Source: an uncultured Eubacteriales bacterium
GTDB lineage: Bacteria > Bacillota > Clostridia > Oscillospirales > Oscillospiraceae
Length of the DNA stretch: 64,000 nt
Reading direction: 5' to 3'
Assembly: GCA_900545405.1 (NCBI GenBank)
Contig: UQYT01000003.1
Span: 1-64,000, forward strand
Below the pieces are notes generated by a model that did no database searches, was not told where the DNA came from, and saw nothing but the letters and a program-made list of their open reading frames with translations. Positions 15,858-24,317 of the stretch are shown piece after piece (positions within the stretch are counted from its first letter, which is position 1; each line of letters starts with the position of its first letter). Made by a program: the position numbers and the translations under genes.

Positions 15858-18455
15858 TTAACCTATCGCCTCGCAGAACCGCATCAGCATCGCGGCCACC
15901 TGCGCTCTTGTGGCCTCGCCCTGCGGTGTGAGGGTGCTTTCGCTGGTGCCGTTCACGATGCCTGAGCCGCAGGCCCACTGCATGGCGGGGATGGCGTATT
16001 CGCTCAAATCTGCGAAGTCGGCGTAGCTGAGGATGTTGGTGTCCTCGCCAACGGACACGTCATAGCCCTTGTAAACCGCGTAGCGGTAGAGGATCACCGC
16101 AAGCTGCTCCCGCGTTACGGCATCATCCGCGCCGAACAGCCCGCCGCCGTAGCCGCCCACAATGCCCTCGCTGGCCGCCCAGCGGACGGCCTCGGCGTAG
16201 TACGCATCCCCGGCCACATCGGTAAAGTCCATCGCGTCGTCCACAACCGGCTCGCCCTCCAGCCGGTAGAGGATGGTCACGATCATACTCCGGCTGGTGG
16301 TGGCATGGGGTGCAAAGTCGGTTTCGCTGACGCCGTTCATCATGCCGTTTTCATAGACGAACCGCACCGCGCCGGCAAACCAGTCGCCGTCATCCACGTC
16401 GCCAAAGGGCAGCGGCTCCGGGGCGATCTCGGCAAAGGACGCCTCCACCGTTACCCGTCCGGCGGGCATGGTGAACGTGTACTTGCCGTCGCCCTTGTCC
16501 GTGAGGGTGCTTTCGTTGTCCCGGCTGTCGAGGACGGTCAGGCTCTCCAGCTCATACCCCTCGTCCGGGGTGACAGTGATGGTCACGGTGGTTCCGCGGG
16601 AGGCCCGGCTGGGGCTGACGCGCACAGTGCCGTTTTCCGCATCGGGAGCGGTGACGGCGTAGGTGGTGGGGCCGCCGCCGGAGCTGTACCGGGAGACGGT
16701 GACGGTGCAGGTGGCGGTCTTTGCGCCGTCCTCCGTGGTGACAGTGATGGTGGCGGTGCCCGCACTCACGGCGGTGACAACGCCATTTTCAACTGTGGCG
16801 ACGTTGGCATCGCTGGTGCTCCACGTCACGTTTTTGTTGGTGGCGTTGTCGGGAGCCACCGTGGCCGTGAGGGTCTCGGTGTCGCCCACATAGAGGCTGG
16901 TGCTGGTCTTGTTCAGCGTTACGCCGGTGACGGGAACCGTGGCGGCGGTCACGGTGACTTCACAAGTGGCGGTCTTGCTGCCGTCCTCTGTGGTGACGGT
17001 GATAGTTGTGTTTCCTTCGCCAACGGCGGTGACTTTGCCGTTGGCATCCACGGTGGCGACATCGGGCTTATCACTGCTCCAAGTCACGCCTTTGTTGGTG
17101 GCGTTGGCCGGTTCCACCGTAGCGGTGAGGGTCTCGTTATCTCCTACATAGAGGTTGAGACTATCTTTATTCAACGAAACACCAGTAACCGAAACCGAGG
17201 CAGGTGCACTGATGGTAATGCTTAAATCCTTGCTATCGCTACCGCTGGCATTGGTGGCGGTCACGGTGAAGCTGTAGGTGTTCGCTGTGGTGGGTGTACC
17301 GGAGATTGTGCCGGTGTAGGTATCCAGTGTCAACCCCGCAGGCAGGGTGCCGCTGGTGACATTCCATGTAATGGTGGGGTCGCCGGTGGCGGTAAGGGTC
17401 TGGCTGTATACAGTACCCACCTCGCCGTCAGGCAGGCTTTCGGTGGTGGTGATGGTGGGGGCAATTTTTACCGTACCGTTGCCGATGGGCGTACCCTCCA
17501 GCTTGCCGCCGCTCTCTACCGTGATGGTCTTGTCCTCCGGCACGGTGAGGCTGGACCCCTCCGGGATCGTCAGGCTCTCGCCCTCGCCGATGGTCAAATT
17601 CTCCTGCAAGGTCACACTGCCGTACACGGTGCCGGTGCCGTTATTAAAGACGATACCTGTACCGGAAGGAGTCACAGGACTGGAATTCGATGTAATCCCT
17701 CCAGTGTCGCCGCTGGCTTTCACAATGGCGCTGTTGCTGACGTTCAGGCTGGGCGTCCTGGAGCTGGAGTCGCTGGAGCCAAACAGAAATCTTATCCCGG
17801 CACCATGCGTTCCGCTGCCCGTCGCGGTCAGGCTACCGCCATTCACAGACAGAGAGGCGGACGAACTACTGCCGGCCCGCACTGTTACACCATCGCCGGA
17901 GGAACTACTATTTTCAGCTGTGACATCGGCGTTCTGGATAGTCAGGGTGGCATTGCCGCCGTTGCTCTGGACCAAGATTCCTGAATTAACGGAGACGCTG
18001 GCAGTCAGACTGCCGTTGCCCATGATGGTCAGGCTGGCATTGCCGGTAGATTCGTTGTGCGCCAACACACAGATTCCATTGCCGACCTCTGCTATTGTAT
18101 TGGTGCCCTCCAATGTGATAGTCAAGTTTGCATCGCCGTTCTGATTGAGTACGCCGATGGCCGCGCCAGCGATAAAAGTGCTGGTATCCGTAGACACGCT
18201 CTCTTTAATTGTGGCGTTGCGCAAGGTCAGAGTGCTACCGTCCCACTTGATGTTGTAGTTGTTGGCATTAGCGCCATCTTTCACCACTTCTCCGCTTTCG
18301 TTTGTGATGGCGTAAACGATACTGTCAGAACTTCCGGCAAGCGCCTCGCCTCCCACATAAACGGTATTCGGCCCTGCCGCCAGCGCCGTGACGGGCAGCA
18401 GGCCCAGGCAGAGGGCGAGCGCGAGGCAGGCGCTCAGCAGTCGTTTCCGTATCAT
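15858..18455 (-). CDS. SLH-domain surface protein 1 (BIG2 type)
   Basis: An 865-residue exported protein. A signal peptide (residues 1-26, ending LPVTALAAG) is followed by a repetitive carbohydrate-binding/beta-helix-like region (30-320), a putative-Ig domain (335-420), two BIG2 domains (425-590), a bacterial repeat domain (600-680) and three SLH domains (685-865) that should anchor it to cell-wall polymer. GGAGG lies nine bases before the ATG, and the upstream chimeric RelE frame ends inside this start (ATGA). Its first about 35 codons and last about 270 are nearly identical to the SLH gene at 20,068; the middle is unrelated. Confidence 0.9.
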   Translation of the reverse strand: MIRKRLLSACLALALCLGLLPVTALAAGPNTVYVGGEALAGSSDSIVYAITNESGEVVKDGANANNYNIKWDGSTLTLRNATIKESVSTDTSTFIAGAAIGVLNQNGDANLTITLEGTNTIAEVGNGICVLAHNESTGNASLTIMGNGSLTASVSVNSGILVQSNGGNATLTIQNADVTAENSSSSGDGVTVRAGSSSSASLSVNGGSLTATGSGTHGAGIRFLFGSSDSSSRTPSLNVSNSAIVKASGDTGGITSNSSPVTPSGTGIVFNNGTGTVYGSVTLQENLTIGEGESLTIPEGSSLTVPEDKTITVESGGKLEGTPIGNGTVKIAPTITTTESLPDGEVGTVYSQTLTATGDPTITWNVTSGTLPAGLTLDTYTGTISGTPTTANTYSFTVTATNASGSDSKDLSITISAPASVSVTGVSLNKDSLNLYVGDNETLTATVEPANATNKGVTWSSDKPDVATVDANGKVTAVGEGNTTITVTTEDGSKTATCEVTVTAATVPVTGVTLNKTSTSLYVGDTETLTATVAPDNATNKNVTWSTSDANVATVENGVVTAVSAGTATITVTTEDGAKTATCTVTVSRYSSGGGPTTYAVTAPDAENGTVRVSPSRASRGTTVTITVTPDEGYELESLTVLDSRDNESTLTDKGDGKYTFTMPAGRVTVEASFAEIAPEPLPFGDVDDGDWFAGAVRFVYENGMMNGVSETDFAPHATTSRSMIVTILYRLEGEPVVDDAMDFTDVAGDAYYAEAVRWAASEGIVGGYGGGLFGADDAVTREQLAVILYRYAVYKGYDVSVGEDTNILSYADFADLSEYAIPAMQWACGSGIVNGTSESTLTPQGEATRAQVAAMLMRFCEAIG

Positions 18456-18907
18456 GTCATCTCCTCCTTGGTTTTGGTGCTCTGGCCGCTCCTGCGGCCA
18501 CGCCGTTTTTTCTTAAGTTTCTCGTTTTGACAACCCCCCAGCAGGGAGCTGGGAAACTGGTGGTAGTGGCGGCAGGAGCCGCAGTCGATGCTGGCCGGGT
18601 CGTCGTCCACCATGTCTGCCTCCGGGCAGGCGTCCTCAATCGTCAGGAGGACGGGACGGCCCGCCGGGGTGTAAACCGGCCCGTCATAGTAGTCCTCGTA
18701 GTCCTCCACATAGCCCAGCGCACGCAGCTGCGGGTCTCTGCACTGTTCATACATGAACGGCATCCGCTCTAAATTGATGTAGCAGGCATCCACTTCATCA
18801 AGGAAACTAACAGCCGCCGTTTTGTTCCCCAAATTCTCTGCGATATAGGACAGAATACCGTCCAAATCCTGTTCTGCAAGGGGCGTGTTCTCTATTTTAT
18901 AGCCCAT
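18452..18907 (-). CDS. RelE/ParE-type toxin, chimeric C-terminus
   Basis: A 151-residue reading frame. Residues 1-66 (YKIENTPLAEQDLDGILSYI, NLERMPFMYEQCRDPQLRAL) are the start of a RelE/ParE toxin. After LRALGY the expected C-terminal strands with the catalytic residues are absent and an unrelated sequence follows, with a DACPEAD segment and a CGSCRHYH..GGCQNE cysteine cluster like a zinc-binding tail, ending in lysines and arginines. It looks like the front of a toxin fused to the end of another gene. The toxin is probably dead. The stop overlaps the SLH start by four bases, so the frame may now couple translation of that gene. Confidence 0.65.
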   Translation of the reverse strand: MGYKIENTPLAEQDLDGILSYIAENLGNKTAAVSFLDEVDACYINLERMPFMYEQCRDPQLRALGYVEDYEDYYDGPVYTPAGRPVLLTIEDACPEADMVDDDPASIDCGSCRHYHQFPSSLLGGCQNEKLKKKRRGRRSGQSTKTKEEMT

Positions 18908-19157
18908 GCCGCGCCCTCAGTTCTTTCAAGGACTCTCGGGCGTCCGTTGTTTTGCCCTCGCGGATTTCATCCTCGGCCTTGGCCAGCTTTGCATACACGT
19001 CCAGAAGATACATTTTTTCCTCGTAGGCTTTCATGCTCATAATGACCATATCCCCGTAGCCGTTTTTCGTGATATACACCGGCTCGTCGGACTCGCTGCA
19101 CATTTGGGAGATGGCGGCGGTATCCTTTAGGTCACGGATCGGAATAATGCGTGGCAT
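18897..19157 (-). CDS. Phd/YefM-type antitoxin
   Basis: An 86-residue antitoxin. IIPIRDLKDTAAISQMCSES and EPVYITKNGYGDMVIMSMKA are the family's DNA-binding region; the charged helical C-terminus should wrap the toxin. I start it at ATG 19,157, with AGGAGC nine bases upstream. It overlaps the RelE-like gene by 11 bases. Since the toxin is truncated, the antitoxin may persist only as a repressor of this transcript. Confidence 0.85.
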   Translation of the reverse strand: MPRIIPIRDLKDTAAISQMCSESDEPVYITKNGYGDMVIMSMKAYEEKMYLLDVYAKLAKAEDEIREGKTTDARESLKELRARHGL

Positions 19158-19249
19158 TTGACCAGCTCCTTTCGTGACATTATTGTACCACAATTATGTC
19201 TCAAGCGCAAGAGCGAAGTGAGCTGCCGGTTGTGGAATTACAGCCTTTT

Positions 19250-19954
19250 CTATTTATGAGGCAAAAACCGATACCCGACGCCATGCACTGTCTCGATATA
19301 AACGGGGTGCTTTGAATTGTCTCTGAGTTTCTTCCGCAGTTCCGCAATCACTGCCGACACGTCCCGGTTATAGTGGCTTTCGGTCATCCAAACCGTTTCG
19401 CAGATTTTCTCCGGCGTCAGAACGATGCCGGGATTTTCCGCAAAGTAGAGCAGCAGCCGAAACTCCCGCCGCCGCAGGCGCACCTCATTTCCGGCCAGCG
19501 TCAGCCGGTGCCGGATCGGGTCGATCACCAGCTCGCCGCGGTGCAGGACGGAGGCGTCCGGCTGGGATATATCATAGCGATTATACAGGGTATAGCGGCG
19601 CAGCAGCGCCAGCGCGTGCGCGCCGATGGCCTCTGGCGCTGACTTTGCGGAAAAGCACATATCCGCGCCGCCTTTGAGCATTTTCGTTCTCGTGTCCTCG
19701 TCCCACTCGTCGGCAAGCAGCATGATAGGGGTCGGACGGGACTTGCGCAGGGCGGCCAGTATCTTCAGCCATGTTTCTTTGTTCTCCTCCGGCAGCGCCA
19801 GTATCAACAGGTGACAGGGCTTTTCTGCAAAGCGGCGTGTACCATCTTGGATGCTGGCCGTATATGCGGATAGTATGCCCTCCTCCAAAAACAGCGTTTG
19901 CAGGCGTTCAAACAGTTGTAGGGAGATTCCCACCATGAGGACTTGATTCTCCAT
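19250..19954 (-). CDS. OmpR/PhoB-type regulator with degenerate receiver
   Basis: A 234-residue protein. Residues about 130-232 are a winged-helix trans_reg_C domain (HRLTLAGNEVRLRRREFRLL, SVIAELRKKLRDN, YIETVHGVGYRF). The N-terminal half has receiver length and hydrophobic pattern but lacks the acidic pair after strand 1 (it reads QVLMVGISLQ), and the strand-3 aspartate position reads LLILALPEE, with alanine. Phosphorylation is therefore unlikely. GGAGG lies before ATG 19,954. No kinase gene is adjacent; the nearest genes are the two SLH paralogues and the Phd/RelE pair, which it may control. Confidence 0.85.
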   Translation of the reverse strand: MENQVLMVGISLQLFERLQTLFLEEGILSAYTASIQDGTRRFAEKPCHLLILALPEENKETWLKILAALRKSRPTPIMLLADEWDEDTRTKMLKGGADMCFSAKSAPEAIGAHALALLRRYTLYNRYDISQPDASVLHRGELVIDPIRHRLTLAGNEVRLRRREFRLLLYFAENPGIVLTPEKICETVWMTESHYNRDVSAVIAELRKKLRDNSKHPVYIETVHGVGYRFLPHK

Positions 19955-19985
19955 ATTGCCGTTGTTCCTCCACTTGTCGAAATGC

Positions 19986-20000
19986 GTCTCAATTTGAGAC
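19986..20000. promoter_or_regulatory. palindrome upstream of the winged-helix regulator
   Basis: GTCTCAA-T-TTGAGAC is a perfect 7-bp inverted repeat about 32 bases upstream of the regulator's ATG. GTCTCAA occurs again at 19,198-19,204, just past the 3' end of that gene. It is a candidate operator; the binding protein is not known. Confidence 0.45.
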
Positions 20001-20026
20001 ACATTTCGGCGGGTCGCAAAAGCAAA

Positions 20027-20050
20027 AGAGGGAGGCTGTTGCCTCCCTCT
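20027..20050 (-). terminator. SLH gene 2 terminator
   Basis: A 10-bp stem AGAGGGAGGC / GCCTCCCTCT with a four-base loop, followed on the minus strand by TTTTGCTTTTGC. It lies 18 bases past the SLH stop. Confidence 0.85.
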
Positions 20051-20067
20051 CCCGCCAATGTCATTTC

Positions 20068-22626
20068 TTATTGTACAATGCTCTCGCAAAACCGCATCAG
20101 CATGGCGGCCACCTGCGCTCTTGTGGCCTCGCCCTGGGGCGCGAGGGTGCTTTCGCTGGTGCCGTTCACGATCCCCGCGCCGCAGGCCCACTGCATGGCG
20201 GGAATGGCGTATTCGCTCAAATCCGCGAAGTCGGCGTAGCTGAGGATGTTGGTGTCCTCGCCAATGGACACGTCATAGCCCTTGTAAACCGCGTAGCGGT
20301 AGAGGATCACCGCAAGCTGCTCCCGCGTTACGGCATCATCCGCGCCGAACAGCCCGCCGCCGTAGCCGCCCACAATGCCCTCGCTGGCCGCCCAGCGGAC
20401 GGCCTCGGCGTAGTACGCATCCCCGGCCACATCGGTAAAGTCCATCGCGTAGTCCACCACCGGCTCGCCCTCCAGACGGTAGAGGATGGTCACGATCATG
20501 CTCCGGCTGGTGGTGGCATGGGGGGCAAAGTCGGTTTTGCTGACGCCGTTCATCATGCCGCTTTCATAGACGAACCGCACCGCGTCGGCGAACCAGTCGC
20601 CGTCATCCACGTCGCCAAAGGGCAGCGGCTCCGGAGCGATCTCGGCAAAGGACGCCTCCACCGTCACACGGCCAGAGGGCATGGTGAACGTGTACTTGCC
20701 GTCGCCCTTGTCCGTGAGGGCGATCTCGTTGTCCCGGCTGTCCAGGACGGTCAGGCTCTCCAGCTCATACCCCTCGTCCGGGGTGACAGTGATGGTCACG
20801 GTGGTGCCGCGGGAGGCCCGGCTGGGGCTGACGCGCACAGTGCCGTTTTCCGCATCGGGAGCGGTGACGGCGTAGGTGGTGGAGCCGGAGGAAATTCTGG
20901 TAAACCCGGCGGTCACGGTCACATCACCGGCAGGCATGGTGAAAGTGGTGCTTTCGCTGGACGCATTGGCAAAGGTGACACCATCAGAAGAAGTCCAACC
21001 GGTAAAGTGATACCCGCTGTTGGGGGTAGCGGTGAGGGTGACGGATTCGCCCTCTGCCGCCGTGTTTTTGTCGGCGGTGGCCGTACCGCCTCCCGACGCA
21101 TTGACAGTAACCGTATAGACCTTTTCAAACTTTGCGGTAAGGCTGCGATTGCTGCTGGCTTGGAAGGCATAGGTGGTATCGGTACTCACGGTCTGGTCGC
21201 CTTCCATCCAGCCCACAAAGCGGTAGCCGCTGTTGGCCGTGGCGGCAAGGGTGACTTCATCGCCCGCCGTTACGGTAGCCGAGGTGCCGCTGCCATTCAC
21301 CGTCACGGTGCCTGCCTCCACGGGGTCAACATCGGCGGTGATGGTGTAGGTGGTTGGTGCAGGCTCATTGACTGTCAAGGTAGCCGCTTCACTTGTGACG
21401 CTGCCTGCGCTGTTGCTCACCACACAGCGGTATTGATAGCCGTTCATGATGGTAGTGGTAGCCTCTTCGGTATAGGTAGCATCGGTGGCATCACCAATAT
21501 CCTTCCAGTTTTGGCCGTTGTCGGTACTTTGCTGCCATTGATAGGACAGGTTTTCGCCGCTGGCCGCAACGGTAAAGGTGGCGGTCTGGCCCACGGTCAC
21601 AGTTGCGTTATCGGGCTGGTCGGTGATGGCGGGGGCGTTCACGACTGTGCCGCTACCGCCGGTGGGGTCGCCATTCATGGTGCCCTTGTTGACGATGGTG
21701 CCGTTGTTGGTCAGGTTGCCGTTGGTGTTGAGGGAAGACCCCTCCGGGATGGTCAGGGTTTCGCCCTCGCCAATGGTGAGGCTTTCATCCAGGGTCACAT
21801 CGCCGTACACGGTGCCGGTATTGCCGTTAAAGACGATGCCGGTGCCTTGCGGGGTTGGTTCACTTACCTGGGATGCATTGATACTTGTGGCTTTGACCAA
21901 TGCGTTGTTTTGGACCGTCATGGAAGTGCTTGGGTCGGTAGTTCCATATGACACAGAAAAAACGATTCCGTATCCTTTTGTACTTTGAGCGGTCAAACTT
22001 CCACCGTCTACCGAAAGAGAAAGTGCAGGAGAACCTTGGCTATTGGACTTTATACTAACGCCGTGATAACTCTGGCCTTCAATATTTGCTACAACAGAAG
22101 CATTGTTGATCGTCAGAGAGGCATTGCCTGACTGGCTTGAGATGGTAATTCCGTTCCAGCCGCTGCCAATAGCTTCAAGGCTACCCTTCGGATCATTCCC
22201 GTCGGATTGAATGACCAGAGTTGAGTTACCATTACCATTGGATGCGTCAACACAAATCCCACTGTACCCACTGACTGTATTGCTACCAATCAATTTGATT
22301 GTTAGAGAAACCGATTGATCGCTTGTGGTCGTAGCATAAATTCCGTAGTCTTGAGGTTCCGCATTGCTTGAATTACCCCTACCCTGGATCGTCGCATTCT
22401 TCAGTGTCAGGGTACCGCTGCCGTCGTAGTAGACATTGTAGTCACTTTCACTACCAGATTCCAATTTTCCATCAGCAGTTGTTTTCCAATAGCCGCCCGT
22501 AGTAATATCCGTCTCGCCCACATACAGCGTAGCAGGCGCATCTCCCGCCGCCAGCGCCGTAACGGGCAGCAGGCTCAGGCAGAGGGCGAGCGCGAGGCAG
22601 GCGCTCAGCAGTCGTTTCCGTATCAT
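20068..22626 (-). CDS. SLH-domain surface protein 2 (Ig and bacterial-repeat type)
   Basis: An 852-residue exported protein. After the signal peptide (ending LPVTALAAG) come a repetitive carbohydrate-binding-like region (30-340), an Ig-like domain (345-440), bacterial repeat domains with GYRFVGW and GYHFTGW motifs (450-590), a repeat domain nearly identical to that of surface protein 1 (600-680) and three C-terminal SLH domains. Start context and signal peptide are almost the same as in the gene at 15,858. The start overlaps the stop of a small membrane-protein frame, and the operon begins with a repeat-containing leader and an attenuator-like hairpin (22,806-23,072). Confidence 0.9.
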   Translation of the reverse strand: MIRKRLLSACLALALCLSLLPVTALAAGDAPATLYVGETDITTGGYWKTTADGKLESGSESDYNVYYDGSGTLTLKNATIQGRGNSSNAEPQDYGIYATTTSDQSVSLTIKLIGSNTVSGYSGICVDASNGNGNSTLVIQSDGNDPKGSLEAIGSGWNGITISSQSGNASLTINNASVVANIEGQSYHGVSIKSNSQGSPALSLSVDGGSLTAQSTKGYGIVFSVSYGTTDPSTSMTVQNNALVKATSINASQVSEPTPQGTGIVFNGNTGTVYGDVTLDESLTIGEGETLTIPEGSSLNTNGNLTNNGTIVNKGTMNGDPTGGSGTVVNAPAITDQPDNATVTVGQTATFTVAASGENLSYQWQQSTDNGQNWKDIGDATDATYTEEATTTIMNGYQYRCVVSNSAGSVTSEAATLTVNEPAPTTYTITADVDPVEAGTVTVNGSGTSATVTAGDEVTLAATANSGYRFVGWMEGDQTVSTDTTYAFQASSNRSLTAKFEKVYTVTVNASGGGTATADKNTAAEGESVTLTATPNSGYHFTGWTSSDGVTFANASSESTTFTMPAGDVTVTAGFTRISSGSTTYAVTAPDAENGTVRVSPSRASRGTTVTITVTPDEGYELESLTVLDSRDNEIALTDKGDGKYTFTMPSGRVTVEASFAEIAPEPLPFGDVDDGDWFADAVRFVYESGMMNGVSKTDFAPHATTSRSMIVTILYRLEGEPVVDYAMDFTDVAGDAYYAEAVRWAASEGIVGGYGGGLFGADDAVTREQLAVILYRYAVYKGYDVSIGEDTNILSYADFADLSEYAIPAMQWACGAGIVNGTSESTLAPQGEATRAQVAAMLMRFCESIVQ
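20082..20885 (-). repeat. near-identical 3' block shared with SLH gene 1
   Basis: The 3' about 800 bases of this gene (last repeat domain plus SLH domains) match 15,870-16,672 with only scattered differences, about 95% by eye. A second shared block covers the start region: 22,553-22,651 matches 18,383-18,480, including bases upstream of the ATG. Identity stops sharply at the domain borders. Confidence 0.85.
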
Positions 22627-22764
22627 GTCATCTCCTCCTTGGTTTTGGTGCCGGAGCGCAACACCGCGCCGAGCGCAATCCCGGCAGCGAGAGCGGCGAG
22701 GGCGAGCGCGGCGGCGTACACGCGCATTTGCCGCTGCCGCTCCTTTACGAGCGCCACGCGCGTC

Positions 22765-22778
<14 letters not shown>
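22623..22778 (-). CDS. small one-span membrane protein upstream of SLH gene 2
   Basis: A 51-residue frame from GTG 22,778 (an upstream ATG at 22,826 would give 67 residues but falls in the terminator stem). It has a charged N-terminus (TRVALVKERQRQ), one hydrophobic segment (YAAALALAALAAGIALGAVL) and a short basic tail. Its stop overlaps the SLH start (ATGA), and its last codons are shared with the end of the chimeric RelE frame because the SLH start block is duplicated. It may be real, or serve mainly to couple translation. No family recognised. Confidence 0.5.
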
Positions 22779-23001
<223 letters not shown>

Positions 23002-23043
23002 GCCCCGCCCTCCTCATTCTTCGCGGCCAAACCGCTTGCACCC

Positions 23044-23072
23044 ATTATATATGACTTTCCCCCGCCTGACAA
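23044..23072 (-). promoter_or_regulatory. outer promoter of the SLH 2 operon
   Basis: TTGTCA (23,067-23,072) and a perfect TATAAT (23,044-23,049) are 17 bases apart on the minus strand, about 45 bases upstream of the leader ORF start with its strong ribosome-binding site. It lies after the terminator of the next gene, so it is probably the main start of the operon. Confidence 0.75.
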
Positions 23073-23089
23073 GAGTGGAACGGCGCAAA

Positions 23090-23128
23090 AACACTTCCCG
23101 CACACCGCCGCGGAAGGAGCGGCGGCGC
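23090..23128 (-). terminator. terminator after the SLOG/HTH gene
   Basis: A GC-rich stem (CGCCGCCGC against GCGGCGGTG) with a seven-base loop, followed after about ten bases by GTTTTT on the minus strand. It separates the SLOG/HTH gene from the SLH 2 promoter. Confidence 0.5.
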
Positions 23129-23141
23129 GGACGCCGGTCGT

Positions 23142-24119
23142 TTATCCCCTGCCCTCGCTGCCAGCAATGTCAAGCACCGGCACGCCGTTTGACGCGGCTA
23201 TGCTTTTCCGCAGCGCGCGGCCAATGGTGGACTGCAAGTTGCAGACGCAGAAGCCGGCTCTCTCAAGCATATAGTCCACGGCGCTGAGAGTCCGCTGCTT
23301 TTCGACCTTGGAGTCTACGTCCACATAAACAACTCTCTCGCACGGCGGGCAGTAGCGCAGAGAAAATATGTCGCGGGCATCTTCGGCGACGCTGTAGTGA
23401 ACAACCGCCGTGATGTGCTTGGCGTAGCGTTCGAGCGAGGACATAAACGCCGAACCGACATATTCTGCCGCAATCAAATAACTTGTCACGCCATAAGCGC
23501 GAGTAACGTATTCTACCTGTCGGTCAAAAGCCCTGACGTTCTCATACGTCGCCTTGCCCAGCGCGAAAACTGCGCATGGTTTATCGCACATCAGCCGCAC
23601 ATGAGTTGCCCTGCGCAGGCGGCGGCAGGCGTTTGCCCTCACCGCACGGACGGCGCTGCCCGACACGCCGAGAGCCGTCCCTATCTGCGCGAGCGTTTCC
23701 CCGGAATTAATCTTCTGCAAGACGAGCTGTTCACGCTCCGGCAGCGTTTCAATCAGCCTTTCAATGCGCGATGCAGTTTCTGCCGAGGTGAGATCAATAA
23801 TATCCTGAGCCTTGAGTGCCCGGCGCGTCATGCTGCTCTTTTCGTGGAACCCGTCATATATGTAAGTTATTACGACGGAAGCCTGATTGAGCGTGGTCCT
23901 GTCCGCTATCTCATTAGATATGTGTATCTCTTTCTTTGGGAAGTGATACTTCGCGTCCAGCGCAGCGGCGTAGCACCAATCATAAAATTCCCCACGGCCA
24001 CAGAAAGCGAAAGTAATCTCTTTGTACTTCTGTACAACTGTGTAAACAGCTTGCTGCAAACGGCTCAGTATGTCTTTATCGTATACTCTGTCGTGTCCGA
24101 GAAATGCACATATCGTCAT
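23142..24119 (-). CDS. SLOG-like domain / sigma region 4-like HTH fusion protein
   Basis: A 325-residue protein with an unusual layout. Residues 1-100 (CAFLGHDRVYDKDI, EITFAFCGRGEFYDW) look like a SLOG/DUF1273 Rossmann-type fold, a family thought to sense or process nucleotide-derived ligands. Residues about 120-172 (IERLIETLPEREQLVLQKIN, LAQIGTALGVSGSAVRAVR) are a sigma-70 region 4-like helix-turn-helix. The last 150 residues alternate helix and strand with a CPPC motif, possibly a second degenerate SLOG-like domain. GGGAGGG precedes ATG 24,119. A ligand-sensing transcription factor is plausible. The domain calls are by eye. Confidence 0.6.
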   Translation of the reverse strand: MTICAFLGHDRVYDKDILSRLQQAVYTVVQKYKEITFAFCGRGEFYDWCYAAALDAKYHFPKKEIHISNEIADRTTLNQASVVITYIYDGFHEKSSMTRRALKAQDIIDLTSAETASRIERLIETLPEREQLVLQKINSGETLAQIGTALGVSGSAVRAVRANACRRLRRATHVRLMCDKPCAVFALGKATYENVRAFDRQVEYVTRAYGVTSYLIAAEYVGSAFMSSLERYAKHITAVVHYSVAEDARDIFSLRYCPPCERVVYVDVDSKVEKQRTLSAVDYMLERAGFCVCNLQSTIGRALRKSIAASNGVPVLDIAGSEGRG

Positions 24120-24163
24120 GTTGAAGTCCCTCCCACGAAAATGTTAAATCGCATTACAGCACA

Positions 24164-24298
24164 TTGGAGGACGCCGAATACAGGAATCCTGTCCTTGCGA
24201 AAGAGATTATGGACGCCATAAAGGACATGGACGAGGAGGATTTGCTGGCTGTTTTGGCCGTCGTGAGGAGATTGAGGGAGAAAGAGAATTTGACCTAA
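24164..24298 (+). other. short coding-like remnant
   Basis: From TTG 24,164 the plus strand encodes EDAEYRNPVLAKEIMDAIKD then EEDLLAVLAVVRRLREKENL and a stop. The amphipathic, charge-rich helix pattern looks coding, but there is no good ribosome-binding site. It may be the 3' remnant of a small ICE gene or a start-weak small protein. Confidence 0.35.
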
Positions 24299-24317
24299 GC
24301 AGTTATTCATTCCGGCG

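Noticed and set aside
20071..21951. A 626-codon plus-strand frame opposite SLH gene 2
   Set aside because: It is antisense to a repetitive, Thr/Val-rich surface-protein gene; the product is a Gly/Ala/His-rich artefact with no start signal.
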